Source: Tillandsia leiboldiana
Taxonomy: Eukaryota > Streptophyta > Magnoliopsida > Poales > Bromeliaceae
DNA length: 64,000 nucleotides
Direction: 5' to 3'
Assembly: GCA_029204045.2 (NCBI GenBank)
Contig: CM055077.1
Location: 4,145,746-4,209,745, forward strand
The notes under the pieces were generated by a model. That model made no database searches and was not told the DNA's origin. It worked only from the letters and a program-made list of their open reading frames with translations. Of the stretch, positions 49,029 to 63,767 are shown piece by piece. The first letter of the stretch is position 1. Every line of letters starts with the position of its first letter. A program made the position numbers and the translations under genes.

Positions 49029-49519
49029 AGAGTCTTCAAAATTGTTTGGGTTTTGTAAGGAATCACAATGTCTAGAATGGTCAGGATAAAAAGGGCTTTT
49101 CTCAAGTTGAAAATTTTCAACTTGCATGTTTTCATGCAAATTCTGAGGCACTTGAGGCTGTTGGAAGTTGTGAAGCAACTGGATAATTTCATGTTGTAGT
49201 GAGCATTCATTTGGTGGTTGTAACTCTACTTGTTCAGGTTGTGATCTTGCACAATCATGACTTTTCTCTACCAACTCTACTTGTATTTGTTTAGGGAATG
49301 ATTGCTCATCTTGGTGCAAATTACCACTAGTTGAGATAGGTAGCGATGAAGTTCATGTTCAAGTGATGGTTGGATTTGATTTTGAGGATCAACATGAATA
49401 GACTGGTTTGGCCAAGAATGATGTATTAGGTGATCCCGATCTAATAGCATCTCATCGTATTCTTTTTGGCCAAAACATGATTCTATTGAAATCTTCTCTT
49501 TACCCTTTTTATTTCTCAT
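49029..49519 (-). pseudogene. Partial second copy of the second CACTA gene (exon 1 only)
   Basis: Corresponds to 41538-42029. It lacks the 3' end of exon 1 and all later exons because the gap begins there. A one-base deletion near 49327 ('accactag' against 'accaactag') breaks the frame relative to the first copy. It probably represents the same locus rather than a separate gene. Confidence 0.7.
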
Positions 49520-49688
49520 AGTTGACACCTGCATATAAGAAATCAAGATTAACAATATCAATATGTAGAGATAAAGACTTACGATTTGCATATAAAAACA
49601 ACATATGTTAATAAATGGTAAACAATATAAGCTAATAGAATATATTATGAAAAAAAAATCAAGATATACCTACACTGATAGAAGCAAT

Positions 49689-52600
49689 TTAATTATTATC
49701 TTCCTCAAATTGTGTATCTTCGTGAGTGTTTGCTTGAAAATCAAAAGTGTTTATTATTGGTGTGTCAATTGTAAGTTCAGGGACATCATTTCTATTCCAA
49801 TTGAATTCTTCTTCTATCTCATTCATGATATTTGTTTGGGATGTCATTATCCACTTGAAGTTCTATATCATCTGTAAGAATATCTGCTTGCATATCAAAA
49901 AAATCCCTTGGTTTTGTATGAACAACGATCCGCCATTCCTTTTCGATAGGATCTTGTACATAGAAAACTTGCTTCGCTTGAGATGCTAATATGAAAGGTT
50001 CATCAGATAATTGGCTCCCATTAAATAATAGTCGATTAAAGTTTACAAGTGTAACCCGTAATCATCTTTCTTCACTCCTTTGCCTTGTGAGTGTACATTT
50101 GCCCAATCACATTTAAACAACACCACTTTAAATGCTCATAATAGTTCAATTCTATAATGTCAATGAGGACACCATAATATGTGACATCTCCTGTAATTGG
50201 CTTCTTATCTTTAGCACTAGCATAACTTGATGTACTAGCAGTGATAACAACTCCACTATTTTGGGTTTTTCTATTTGTTTCACGATCTCTAGTGTGGAAT
50301 CTAAACCCATTAATTATGTAGCCGTTAAATCTCTTTGCAGCTCTTTGAGGACCACGGGCCAATGAGATGATTTCTTCTGAAACTACATCACTTCTTGCTT
50401 CAAGTAATCTGTAAATCTAGTTCACAAAAAAAAAAAAAAAAAAAACTCAAAGGTCAAGTATTCTATTTGTGCCTAAGCCATAAATAAATAAAAATGCTTA
50501 ACTAATGTTAGGATTGTTAACCTACATGTTCTCTGAACCATTCGTGAAATGAACTACTATGGACAAACGCTCAACCTCCATGTGTCGCATTCGACACTTT
50601 CTACCTTTAATTGCTTCAACATGTTTTCTACAAGTAAATACAATAATATTAAAATTAGGGTCCAATATTTCATATATTAGTAAAGAAAAAAATGAATTAA
50701 TTTGAGTTGTAAGTCATCTTACTGAAGGTATGGAGAAACAATGTCGCAATTAAATAGGACATAGCGATGTGCTTGTAGCCATGAAGTTTCGTCTAGATCA
50801 AACATCTCACCATGTCCTATGGCTCGACCATTTGGAGACAAAGGAAATAACGGATGCTTTTGTAGTTCTGATTCACCTTCGTAGTTTCTTCGTGGTTGAT
50901 TGAATCTTGTCTCAACACCTTGAAAATATTGTGAACAAAAGGCTAAACTTTCTTCGGCTAAGTACCCTTCCGCAATTGAACCTTCAGGGTGACTTCGGTT
51001 ACGTACATAGGACTTCAAGGTACATAAGAACCTATAGGTTTATTAAGTGTAAGATACAATAACTAAGATGGTAACTAAGATGGTATAGTTGAGCTTTAAT
51101 AGACGCGCACACGCATTGTATAAGCTATTAAAAATATTTAATTACCTTTCAATTGGATACATCCATCGATATTGCACCGGTCCGGCTATCCTAGCCTCGT
51201 ATGCAAGATGAATAGGCAAATGAACCATAATATCAAAAAAGGCCGGCGGGAAGATTCTTTCTAATTTACAAAGTGTTAAGGCTATACGGGATTCTAATAT
51301 TTGAAGTTCCTTCCCTTTGAGAGATTTAGAACATAGATCTCTAAAGAAACCACTTAATTCCATCAGTGCACAACTTACATTTTTTGGTAAAACACTCCGA
51401 AGACCTAAAGGAAGTAGTTGTTGCATCAATATGTGATTGTCATGACTTTTCAATCCCACAATCTTACGGTCCTTATATGGACGCATCTCGAAGTATTTGC
51501 AGCATAACCATCAGGAACTTTGATAGACTTTAGTAACTTCAAAAAAATATCTTTTTCTTCTGTAGAAAGTGAAAAGCATGCTGAAGGAACTATAGTTTTG
51601 CTTCCATTTTGCCTCAAATGCAGTGACTTTCTAATGCCCATAAGCTGCATATCAAGACGCGACTTTATATTATCCTTTGTTCTACCATCTGCATTTAGTA
51701 ATGTCCAAAGTACATTATCATTTATATTCTTCTCAATGTGCATCACATCTAAATTATGACGTATAAGAAGGTTTTTCCAATATGGCAAAGAGAAGAATAT
51801 ACTCTTTTTCTTCCAATTGTGTGGCGTAATATCTCGTCCTCGTTTCTTCTTACCTTTACATCTATGGTTTGACTTACCAAATTCATTTTTGACATTGTTT
51901 AGCTGATCCTCTATCTGAGAACTAGATAATAGAAGTGGTGCATCTCTAACCTCTTGGTCTCCGTCAAAAGATATTCTATCACGTCGAAATTTGTGATTTC
52001 GTTCTAAAAATCGACGATGACCCATATAGCAAAACTTTCGACCGTGCTTCAAATAGCGTGCATCTGTGTTTACATTACAAGAAGGGCATGCCAAACGGCC
52101 TTTCGTACTCCATCCCGATAAGTTAGCATATCCGGGAAAATCACTAATAGTCCATAGTAATGCAGCATGCAACTGAAAATTTTGCTTATTTGAAGCATCA
52201 TAAGTTTGCAACCCATTTAGCCAAAGATCATTCAACTCATCAATTAAAGGTTGTAAATATACATCAATATCATTTCCAGGTGCATTTGGACCAGGAATAA
52301 GCAACGACAATATTAAATATGATTGCTTCATGCACATCCAAGGCGGTAGATTATATGGTATCAAAATAACAGGCCATGTACTATGCATTGTGCTCATTGT
52401 TCGGAAATGATTGAAACCATCGCTTGCCAAGCCAAGTCTAACATTTCTAGGTTCAGCAGAAAACTCTGTGTGTTCAAAGTCAAATGTTTTCCATGCGGGA
52501 GAATCAGCAGGATGCCTCATAACTCCATCATTTGTTCGATGCTCTTGATGCCATTTCATTAGTGATGATGTTTTTGATGACATGAACAATCTTTGTAGCC

Positions 52601-53494
52601 TTGGTTTTAAAGGAAAATGACGTAAAACTTTGGCTGGAATTTTTTTGGCCTTTCTTTTACTAGATGCCGATGCATTACTCTCTACATCATTTTCAGTCGA
52701 TTTCCATCGTGAAGTACCACAAATAGCACATGAATCTGAATTAGTGGTCTCCTTATAATATAGTTGACAGTCATTTGGGCAAGCATCAATTTTAGTATAC
52801 CCTAACCCCAAGTCATTAATGATTTTTTTGACTTCATAAAATGAACTTGGGAGTGTTTCACCCTCAGGAAGTGCCTTTTTGAGTAAAGTAAGTAACATTG
52901 TGAATGAACTATTGCTCCATCCATTAAGACACTTTATGTGAAACAATCGAATAATGAAAGCGAGTTTTGAGAACCTCTTACAACCAGGGTATAACTCTTG
53001 CTCTGAATCTTCAAGTAATTTGTAAAATTTCTTTGCCTCTTCATTAGGATTTTCATGCCAATCATATTCTTTTGGTGCTATTTCTTCATCAATTTCGTGA
53101 ATATTACCAAAAGCGTCATTCAACATTGCATGTGTGTCGTCGAGTGGATCCGTTTTGTCATAATGATGTGTAGAGGAAACTGAAGAAATATCTTCTCTAT
53201 GATAAATCCAGCATATATAATTCTTTGAAAAACCGAAATGCTCAAGAATAGCTTCTCTATCTTTCCAAAAATGATTGTTGCAATTATTACATGGGCAAAG
53301 GATTAACCCCTCTCGAGATGCTTTGAGAAAAGCAAAATCAAGAAACTCTATAACTCCATGAAGATATTTTTCACTTGCCCTATAATTTTTAAATGACAAT
53401 TAATTAATATGTTCAGATTATGCATTTACTACTATTAGAATAAATACATAGTAGTTCAACCAAACCTTGGTTCATTGATCCAAGTCTTATCCAT
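49689..53494 (-). pseudogene. Second copy of the TNP2-type transposase gene with five frame breaks
   Basis: Matches 42199-46003 with an offset of 7490-7491. Relative to the first copy it has one-base losses near 50054, 50131 and 51473, a one-base gain near 49834 and a two-base gain near 50565. From about 51480 to 53494 I see no difference. The changes sit in or beside short runs and lie only in the part nearest the gap, as expected for an unpolished contig end. If taken at face value the gene is broken; more likely it is a duplicate representation of the intact copy. Confidence 0.75.
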
Positions 53495-56443
<2,949 letters not shown>

Positions 56444-56561
56444 TGGGGTGCGTGAAAACCGAACCAGGGTGGGTGCGCGAAAACCGAATGGGGGGGGGGG
56501 GGGGCGGGCGCAGAAAGAAGCGAAGAGGGCAAGCCACGTGGCAACGAAGTAATATATATAT

Positions 56562-56660
56562 AGTCAGATTATTATGCTTGTATAAGTACTAAGCACCAAG
56601 CAATTAGTGCTTGTAAATTTTTTACCGTTAGATCTATTCTTCTGATTAATTTCATCTAGG
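56562..56660. mobile_element. Partial CCGGCTACT-family element, copy M5
   Basis: Starts 'agtcagattattatgcttgt' after a short (TA)n. It has the near-palindrome GCTTGTATAAGTAC and repeated 'caagcaccaagcaattagtg' like the right end of M2. Similarity stops after about 100 bp, so it is truncated. Confidence 0.5.
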
Positions 56661-57377
56661 TGGTATATATAAAAAATGATGTATTTAGCAGTATTACGAA
56701 TGAGGCTATATATCGTTTTCATAATATAAAAATACAAAAAAATGGTATATTTTTATTTATGCAATATTAATGACTAGTTTATATATTTTTTAATTTTATT
56801 TTTTAATATTTTTTCTTTATTATAGATTGGTCTCATTAGAAAAAAAAAAAAAAAAAAAAAAAAAAAATTACATCCACCACACACCACACTGGGGATGGTG
56901 AGATTGGGCTTGACGCAATGAGTGCACAGATAATAGAACGAGTTAGGGACAAAAATGAAAAAATGGGATATAACTAATTCAAAACATAAAAAATCTGATT
57001 ACAAACAAAAAGTTGAGAACCATGACATAAAAATAAGGTAAAAGTTGGGGGCCAGTAGTGCAATTTACCCTGGCATAACTAGCAATTGATGATTAATTTA
57101 ACCTTTTATATTTAATATCTATGCAATGTGTCACAATTAAAAATTGAAAGTCAAATCAATCACTAATTATTTTACTAATAATACTAACAGTGATTCATTA
57201 ATAATATTTTAAAATATATATATATATAATTTATTCCGAAAAGAGGACAAATAATCTTGAAATTGAAATTGTTATTTGACTTGAAATTGAACACTTTGGT
57301 GGATTCTATTCTCAAATCACTTTACTCATTTGGTACAAAATTACATCTTGTTTTGAAGAATCTGGTGAGATTGTTTA
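56661..57377. other. AT-rich intergenic DNA, no gene seen
   Basis: A poly-A tract is at about 56840-56866. No element or gene is recognised. Confidence 0.4.
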
Positions 57378-57776
57378 GGCCCCTTTGGATTCGGTATAGA
57401 ATCGAAAATAGAATAGATATTTTTTTTATTCTTTCAAACGCACCAGAAATTAATTAGTATAATTTATTTCGGTATTACTAGAATAAGTGAGAGTTACTGT
57501 TCTCACTCTTCCCAACCACCCTCTTACATTTTCTTTAAATACTCTCCCACGTCTACCGAGGCATCATTTCTTACCTCATTATTACATAATAAAATTTGAG
57601 GGCAAAAAACTAATTTATCATAATTAAAATTTTTTATTTCTCTTATTCCTCATTATCATACCAAACACAAAATCTCTTATTCATGAAACCATCCCAAATA
57701 TTTTTTTATACTAGTTTCATACTTTACACTTATCTTCGGAATAACTAGTTCTGTCTTATCCTATTACCAAAGCGGA
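57378..57776. mobile_element. Possible Tourist-like MITE
   Basis: The left end has 'ggcccctttggattcggtat' and the right end 'ctattaccaaagcggaga', a weak inverted repeat around CTTTGG. It resembles the element at 19455-20287 in style. The target duplication was not found, so the call is tentative. Confidence 0.35.
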
Positions 57777-57838
57777 GAGAAGAACACTTTTGCATGTCTA
57801 GATATGCTGTTATGACATTGACATTCACCCCAACTTTA

Positions 57839-57879
<41 letters not shown>

Positions 57880-57984
57880 AGGTTTACTTTAGCTCTTTAA
57901 TTTTCTTAAAGACAATTTGTGGATTCATAAATATGTTTCACCTGCTTTGACAAAAATTGATTAGGAGTAAAAGGATATATAATT

Positions 57985-58690
57985 GCTAATAATAATCCGT
58001 GCAATGCGTCGGATAGATAATAAAAAAAAAATTAAAATATTAATAAGATATATTTTTATAAATTTTAAAATAAATATATGAGTTGAAATTTTTTTTATAT
58101 TAAATTAATAATAAATTAATCCAAATGTATAACCAATCTATATATTTAAATTTAATAGTTCGGAAATAAATAAAAATATTACATATTTTAACTATTGAGA
58201 GAGTACGAAACGTAAAGCGCGAGTTATCGAAAGTCCCTTCTCGTCTCACCCTCCGTCGCCCTAAGTTTTATCAGGCCTAAGCGTCCTATATTGCTTCATT
58301 AGACCCACGCAGCGGCGGAGAAGGCGGTGGAACAATCCCTCGCATTGCACCCTCAACGCGCTCCGTTCGAAAACGAGGAGGGTCGGGTTGAATCGGGTAG
58401 ACGTGGATTCAGGTTTAGAGAACTTTGTTTTTTTTTCTAATTTCTGAATCTGAGAGGAGTCACACCTCTATTGAATAAAGAGGATGAGAGTGAAAAAGTC
58501 ATGAGAAAAAAAGTTATGAGATAATTAAAGAGCGATTATATAAGTTGAATAGAAAGGAGGAAAGAGAAAAAGTCGTATCCGTTGAATAGAAAGGAAGAAG
58601 GAGAAAAAGCCATGATGTTTCATCAAATAAGAATTGATGAGGGTGAAATAAAAATTACCACGTGGCAAAAAAATATTAGAGATTCATATA
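57985..58690 (-). mobile_element. Helitron-like element with GC-rich passenger sequence (tentative)
   Basis: A minus-strand 3'-type hairpin (CCGACGCATTGCACGG) lies near 58000. CCACGTGG occurs near 58660, as in the other Helitron-like units of the window. A GC-rich block (about 58215-58400) resembles captured exon sequence without a usable frame. Direct near-repeats of 'gttgaatagaaagga' lie at 58535-58600. The ends are imprecise. Confidence 0.4.
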
Positions 58691-58760
58691 TTTGTATAGA
58701 TAGATGCTTTTATTTATGATCTAAATGTTTCCAAGTTATATATTTTGAATATAAATAATA

Positions 58761-59075
58761 CTAGTGAAGTGACCCGTGCATTATGACGAATAGATACTTA
58801 TAAAATAAAAATTTTACAAATAAATTATTAATAAAAATAAAAATAAAATATATTCATCTTTATTAAATAATCTTAAATATATACATAGAGTCCAGAACAA
58901 TAAAATATATATATATAACTTATAAAACTTGCCTACAACTTAATGCACATAGAGATGGAATTTTAAAGTTACTACATAACAATTCAAAATTTTTGAATAA
59001 ATTTGAAATATAAGTTTCCACTAATCTCCCCCAATTGTAAAAAATTATTATCTAGTGTATTCTAATTTTCATAAT
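58761..59075 (-). mobile_element. Helitron-type 3' terminus (fragment)
   Basis: The minus strand reads a hairpin-like GTCATAATGCACGGGTCAC, then TTCA and CTAG followed by T at 58761. Only this end is recognisable. The rest is AT-rich up to the MITE at 59086. Confidence 0.4.
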
Positions 59076-59085
59076 AAAAAAAAAA

Positions 59086-59440
59086 TGGCTAAATTACAGA
59101 AACACTCCTGTCATTTTCCGCTTTACCCTCTGTCATTTAAAAGTCGACAATCTGCCCCCTCGTAATTATCGAATTGTGCAATAACCCCCCGCCGTCACGA
59201 TTCCGTCAGTTGACCGTCAGTTTTTTTGAAAATATATTTTCATATACCCAAAATACCTTTGGGAAATATCCCCTAAAAAAAAAATGGAGGGCATTTTCGT
59301 CAATTTACCATTTCGGTTAACGTCGTTGCCCCCTAAAGACAATTCGGTAATTACGAGGGGGCAGATTGTCGACTTTTAAATAACAGGGGGGTAAAGTGGA
59401 AAAGCGGAATATGACAGGAGGATTTTCTGTAATTTAGCCA
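59086..59440. mobile_element. Long-TIR MITE, Mutator-like
   Basis: The left terminus TGGCTAAATTACAGAAACAC and right terminus CTGTAATTTAGCCA are the ends of inverted repeats about 100 bp long, including 'agtcgacaatctgccccct' and its complement. A run of 9-10 A lies on both sides, compatible with a 9-bp duplication but not decisive. There is no coding capacity. Confidence 0.65.
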
Positions 59441-59528
59441 AAAAAAAATTATAAACAATCAACAGATCAAAATGGCATTATGGACCCTAACTTTGTCATC
59501 CATCACGGTCCTTTGGTCGCCTCAACTA

Positions 59529-59588
59529 TCCGGTGGTGACGGTGATGGTGATGGTGATGGTGATGATGATGATGATGAGTATGATGAT
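59529..59588. repeat. (GGTGAT)n/(GAT)n microsatellite
   Basis: GGTGAT units passing into GAT units. Confidence 0.9.
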
Positions 59589-59639
59589 TGACCTTCGCTC
59601 GATACTAGCAACCTCTTTTATTTTTATTGTTTTTTTTAT

Positions 59640-60240
59640 AAAGGGATGCTACACATACATCGATTTGCCAAGCTGAAAATGTGAAATAAAATAAAGACTC
59701 ATATCACTTGGTGATCTTTGGCTAAAAAATGGAATCCCGTGAAATAAAATAACGACTCATATCTCTCGGTGATCTTTGGCTGGAAAATGAAATCCCCTGA
59801 GGATATCAGGATTTGGAGTCAGTATCTACTTTGCCGACAATAATACACAATCTCTATTAGTAATTAATAGTGTGCTAAAGTATATTTAGCATCAGAGAGA
59901 AATGTCATTATATTTAGCATCAGAATTATTATTATTTTTTGAGAGAAAGGTAGTATGCTACCCGCTTCGTTTATTTTGAAATAAACTTAGCTAGAAATGT
60001 AAAGCAACTAGGCGGATTCGAAATCTCGGATATTAACCATCAAATCTTTTACCACTTGCGCTAGGAATGGTCGATAGCATCAGAGTTGTTCGCTAGATGA
60101 AAATGTGAAATAAAATAGTCTCATGAAAATGTGAAATAAAATAGTCTCATATCTCTCGATGATTTTGGTTAGAAAATGGAATCTCTCGAGTAAGTCAAGA
60201 TTTGATGTCAGCGTCCACCTTGCCTTCAATAATAGTAGCA
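59640..60240. repeat. Degenerate repeat block with SINE-like insertion
   Basis: The phrases 'aaaatgtgaaataaaata', 'ctcatatctctcg.tgat' and 'ggctggaaaatg' recur at about 59680, 59740, 60105 and 60135, showing tandem or nested duplication. Between them, 59937-60090 has 'gagaaaggtagtatgctacc' (the small repeat also seen at 7412 and 30030) and 'ggattcgaaatctc', which resembles a pol III B box. No gene. Confidence 0.4.
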
Positions 60241-60704
60241 TTAAACTCAATCTCGAATGCTATTTTTTTGTACGTAACTTTTGGACGAACAAATAAATGA
60301 GAGAAAAAAATGTTTTTAGAAATCTTATATTCATTCGAATTGCTCCAAAGTTGCTAGTAAATGTCAATAGAAATATGTAAATGAACTTAACAAAGTTACT
60401 TTTCTCAATCTAAATCAGGCTGTAGGCAAGACACCTTCAGTATAGCCAGAAAATACGTTCAGTATAATGAGAAAGTACGTTAGGAAAATATTTTGCTTAT
60501 TTTCATAAATAATTAATCTTCTAGACCACATTAAATTAGTACTAAAAAACTAATTCTTCAGCTCCATCGACATGATAGCGTTTTCTAGTTCTCAATACCA
60601 AATGGACCGGCCTTCGAATTTTGTATGGGTTTAGGTCAAGCCATCTAAAGCCCAAGTCCAGCTCGATCCGTGATCCGAAAATCCCACACAATTATTGGTT
60701 TGAT
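60241..60704. other. Intergenic DNA, no gene seen
   Basis: No recognisable features. Confidence 0.4.
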
Positions 60705-61140
60705 CTAGGGTGTCAACGAGCCGAACACGAGCGAGCTGGGATTGGCTCGTACTCGGCTCGTTTAATAAACGAGCCGAACACGAGCTGACTCGTTTAAATA
60801 TCGAGCTGAAAAATTCGGCTCGTTTATTAACGAGACGAATACGAGCTGGCTCGCGAACAACAAGTTTGATTTTCATTTCTATTATTAAATGTAAAACTGA
60901 AAAAAAAAATTTAAAAAATAAAATTTATAAAAAATTAATAGCTTAAATTTTAAATAGTAATATATATATATATATATTCGAGCCGTTATCGAGCCGAACA
61001 CGAGCAAGCTGACCCCAGCTCGTGTTCGGCTCATTTATTAAACGAGCTGAAAAATTCGGTTCGTGTTCGGCTCGTTTACTAAACGAGCGATTCGATCTCG
61101 AGCTCATTTCGAGCCGAACACGAGCTGGATTGCCACTTGT
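60705..61140. repeat. GAGCCGAACACGAGC-type iterated inverted repeats
   Basis: The words 'cgagccgaacacgagc', 'aaattcggctcgttta' and 'tttattaaacgagc' recur many times in both orientations in two blocks (about 60715-60865 and 60978-61135), separated by a short AT stretch. The start 'agggtgtcaacgagccg' and end 'cgagctggattgccac' look like the ends of an hAT-like MITE family common in monocots, but this is not proven. Confidence 0.55.
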
Positions 61141-61640
61141 GTTACTATATCTATCACTCAAAATATACAATTTTATATTTGCTCACCAAAATTTTAATGT
61201 GAAACAGGGCAATTTCTTAACTAGTTACAACTTACTTACAATTAGAGATGCCGATGGCTCGGATTCGGAACAGATTTTTAAAAATCCGAACATAAATCCG
61301 GCAATAAAATTTGAGAATTAACAAATTTTAAAAATTCATATTCAAAATCAAAACAGATCAAGTTTAGATTCAAAATTTATATTAAAAATTCATATTCAAA
61401 TTCATATTCAAAATCAAATTCTCATATATTTATTATATAATATAAAATTTATTTGAATACAGATCAAAGTTTAGATTGAAATTGAATACATACAGAATCT
61501 ATACCAAATTTCAGATCGCTGAATTAAAGTATACATGGAAAGATATATATCTAAGTAGGAAAACATTGTTACGTGGGCATTAAATAACTATTAAAATTTA
61601 ATAATTCATAAAAAAAAATAATTATTTAAAATTTAATAAT
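61141..61640. other. AT-rich intergenic DNA, no gene seen
   Basis: Contains 'gatgccgatggctcggattc' near 61246 and iterated 'attcatattcaaaatcaaat' words. Probably decayed repeat. Confidence 0.4.
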
Positions 61641-61739
61641 GTTTGGAAAAATCTCTATAATATGGTTTACGGTCGCGGCGCACGGTGCACCGGGTGCATG
61701 CACCAAATCACTCTCGTTCTCGTCCTTTCCTTTATTCCA

Positions 61740-61919
61740 CCCCTCTCGTCCTCTTTCCCTCCCCTCCTCCTCCTCTCTCTCTCTCTCTCTCCGATCTAGG
61801 GTTCCCTCGCAACCCTAACCCTAACCCTAACTCCCTCTCCTCCCACCTCCGAAACCCTAGATCCCGCCCCCGCCGCCGCCGCAGCCGTTGCCGTCGCCGT
61901 TGCCGTCGCCGCCGGGACC
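61740..61919 (+). promoter_or_regulatory. VPS16 5' leader with CT tract and telo-box motifs
   Basis: A CT-rich tract (about 61765-61792) is followed by 'ctagggttccctcg', several CCCTAA units (about 61814-61832) and 'gaaaccctagatcc', which contains AAACCCTA, the plant telo-box found near starts of many housekeeping genes. The ATG at 61920 follows a Pro/Arg-like GC-rich stretch. The transcription start is not defined. Confidence 0.45.
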
Positions 61920-63616
61920 ATGTCGTCCGTCTCCGTCGCGGCGGAGTGGGAGCAGCTCCATGACCGCTTCTACCGGAAGCCGGAGCTCTATGGCCTCCAA
62001 TGGGGCGGCGCCCGGATGGACCTCGCCCGCCACCGCGTCGCCTGCTCGCCGTTCGGTGGCCCCGTGGCCGCCATCCGCGACGACTCCAAGATCGTCCAGC
62101 TCTTCGCCGAATCCGCGCGCCGCAAGCTCCTCGTCTTCTCCTCCTCCGGCCACCCCCTCGCCTCCGCCGCCTGGGACCGCCCCGGCGGCCGCCTCGTCGG
62201 CATGGCCTGGTCCGATGACCTCCTCCTCCACTGCCTCGTCCAGGACGGCTCCCTCTACCGCTACAACATCCGCGCCGAGCTCGTCGGCTCCCCCGTCTCC
62301 CTCGGCACGGAGTGCTTCGAGCAGGGCGTCGCTGAATGCGTCTTCTGGGGCAACGGCGTCGTCGCCATCACCGAAAGCAACCAGATCTTCTGCGTCCCCG
62401 ACCTCAAGAACCCCAGGCCGTGCAAGCTCGCCGACCCCGGGATCGACGAGTTCCCGCTGTGCGTCGCCGTCATCGAGCCCCAGTACACGATGTCCGGCGC
62501 CGTGGAGGTGCTCCTGGGGGTCGGGGATTACGTGCTCGCCGTGGAGGAGGACGGGGTGCAGCAGCTCGGGGTCGGGATCGGGCCCCTGCAGAGGATGGCC
62601 GTCTCGCAGAACGGCAAGTACCTGGCGACGTTCACGCACGACGGGCGGCTGCTCGTCATCCCCACCGATTTCTCCAGGATCATATTCGAGTACACCTGCG
62701 AGGTTAGCGCTGATAAGATTCACAATTCTGCTGCAAAATTCCTCTTCTTTGGATGCATTCATCTGCTCTGCTCCTTTCTTTTTAACTTTCATCTGTCGTA
62801 GCTTTGGTAATTTCGGGACAAATTTTTGTCTACGTCGCAGATTAGTTTTCTCTATAAAAAATCCTGTTTGTGTTAAATAAGGAGGACAATGGAAATAGAT
62901 AGGAAAATTAGAATGTTGATGCAATCCTCTACGAGAACATTAGGTCGATTGCGATGTATCCTGTCAAAGAAGAGTTTTGGAAAACCCTGAATATGTGCGA
63001 ACTTTAGCTATCCCGAACAACTTTGCGTATTTGTTGTAAACAAAACTAGTAGAGAAGTTTGCTAATTTTGAATATACACAATAAGCAGTTTTCAAGGTAC
63101 AAATTTTTCGTTACATTGGTGAAAGAGATGCAACGGCCTTCATTTCTTGCTCTTCATTCATTTCATGCTTGCGTGCTTCAATTAATTTGCAACCTCCACA
63201 AAAATTTGTTTTTCTTGGAGATTTATCCTTCTCTTTCACATGCTGCCCTGTAGTGTTTCATTTTTGCTTATTGGGGCAATTCTAGATCCTTTTGAAATTT
63301 TGAACATTTTGGTAATATCTTGTAGTCAGCATTGCCTCCGGAACAAATAGCTTGGTGTGGGCTGGACAGTGTGCTTCTTTACTGGGAGGAAATGCTTCTG
63401 ATGGTTGGTCCCCATGGAGAACCAGTATGCTACTATTATGATGAACCTATAAAACTGATTCCAGAATGTGATGGAGTTAGAATTCTTTCAAATTCAAGCA
63501 TGGAGTTCCTACACAGAGTTCCTGATTCTACCGTATCAATCTTCGGTATAGGAAGCATGTCACCGGCTGCTTTATTGTATGATGCTTTGGATCATTTTGA
63601 CAAGCGCAGTGCTAAG
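61920..63616 (+). CDS. VPS16: VPS16 homologue (VACUOLELESS1), 5' part, two exons visible
   Basis: Exon 1 is 61920-62702 and exon 2 is 63326-63616, with a phase-0 GT-AG intron. They encode 358 residues, and the gene runs off the window in an intron. VPS16 is a core subunit of the HOPS and CORVET tethering complexes, binding VPS33 and mediating fusion at the vacuole and late endosome. In Arabidopsis the gene is VACUOLELESS1 and is essential. Visible family landmarks are SVAAEWEQLHDRFYRKPELY at the start, RDDSKIVQLFAESARRKL, LVQDGSLYRYNI, FEQGVAECVFWGNGVV, FTHDGRLLVI, WCGLDSVLLYW, DEPIKLIPECDGVRILS and SPAALLYDALDHFDKRSAK. Together they cover most of the N-terminal beta-propeller. Exon 1 is very GC-rich and exon 2 is not, a 5' gradient typical of monocots. 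No defect is seen. Confidence 0.95.
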
Positions 63617-63727
63617 GTATCTTATATTATTTTCTTTTGTTCTAAAATCATATTATAAGTACCGAATTTGGTTGATTTAATATTCTGAGTTGGAATGTGG
63701 AGGTCTGTCATTACTGAGTTTTGTGTT

Positions 63728-63767
63728 GGATTCTTTGGATCACTTAGACAAGCACAGTTTTTCCAAG
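63728..63767 (+). pseudogene. Intronic degenerate copy of the end of VPS16 exon 2
   Basis: Thirty bases from 63728 (gattctttggatcacttaga...) match 26 of 30 bases at the end of exon 2 (63581-63610), which encode DALDHFDKRS. Weaker similarity extends upstream. The copy has no clear acceptor in the right frame and sits about 110 bp inside the intron, so it is read as a local duplication remnant rather than an exon. Confidence 0.5.

Noticed and set aside
49029..53494. A second, independently decayed transposon copy
   Set aside because: The frame breaks lie only near the gap and the rest is identical, so a duplicated contig end is the better explanation. Kept as a finding to be tested.
61857..62924. 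355-residue minus-strand frame antisense to VPS16
   Set aside because: It is the shadow of a GC-rich exon. The plus frame clearly encodes VPS16.
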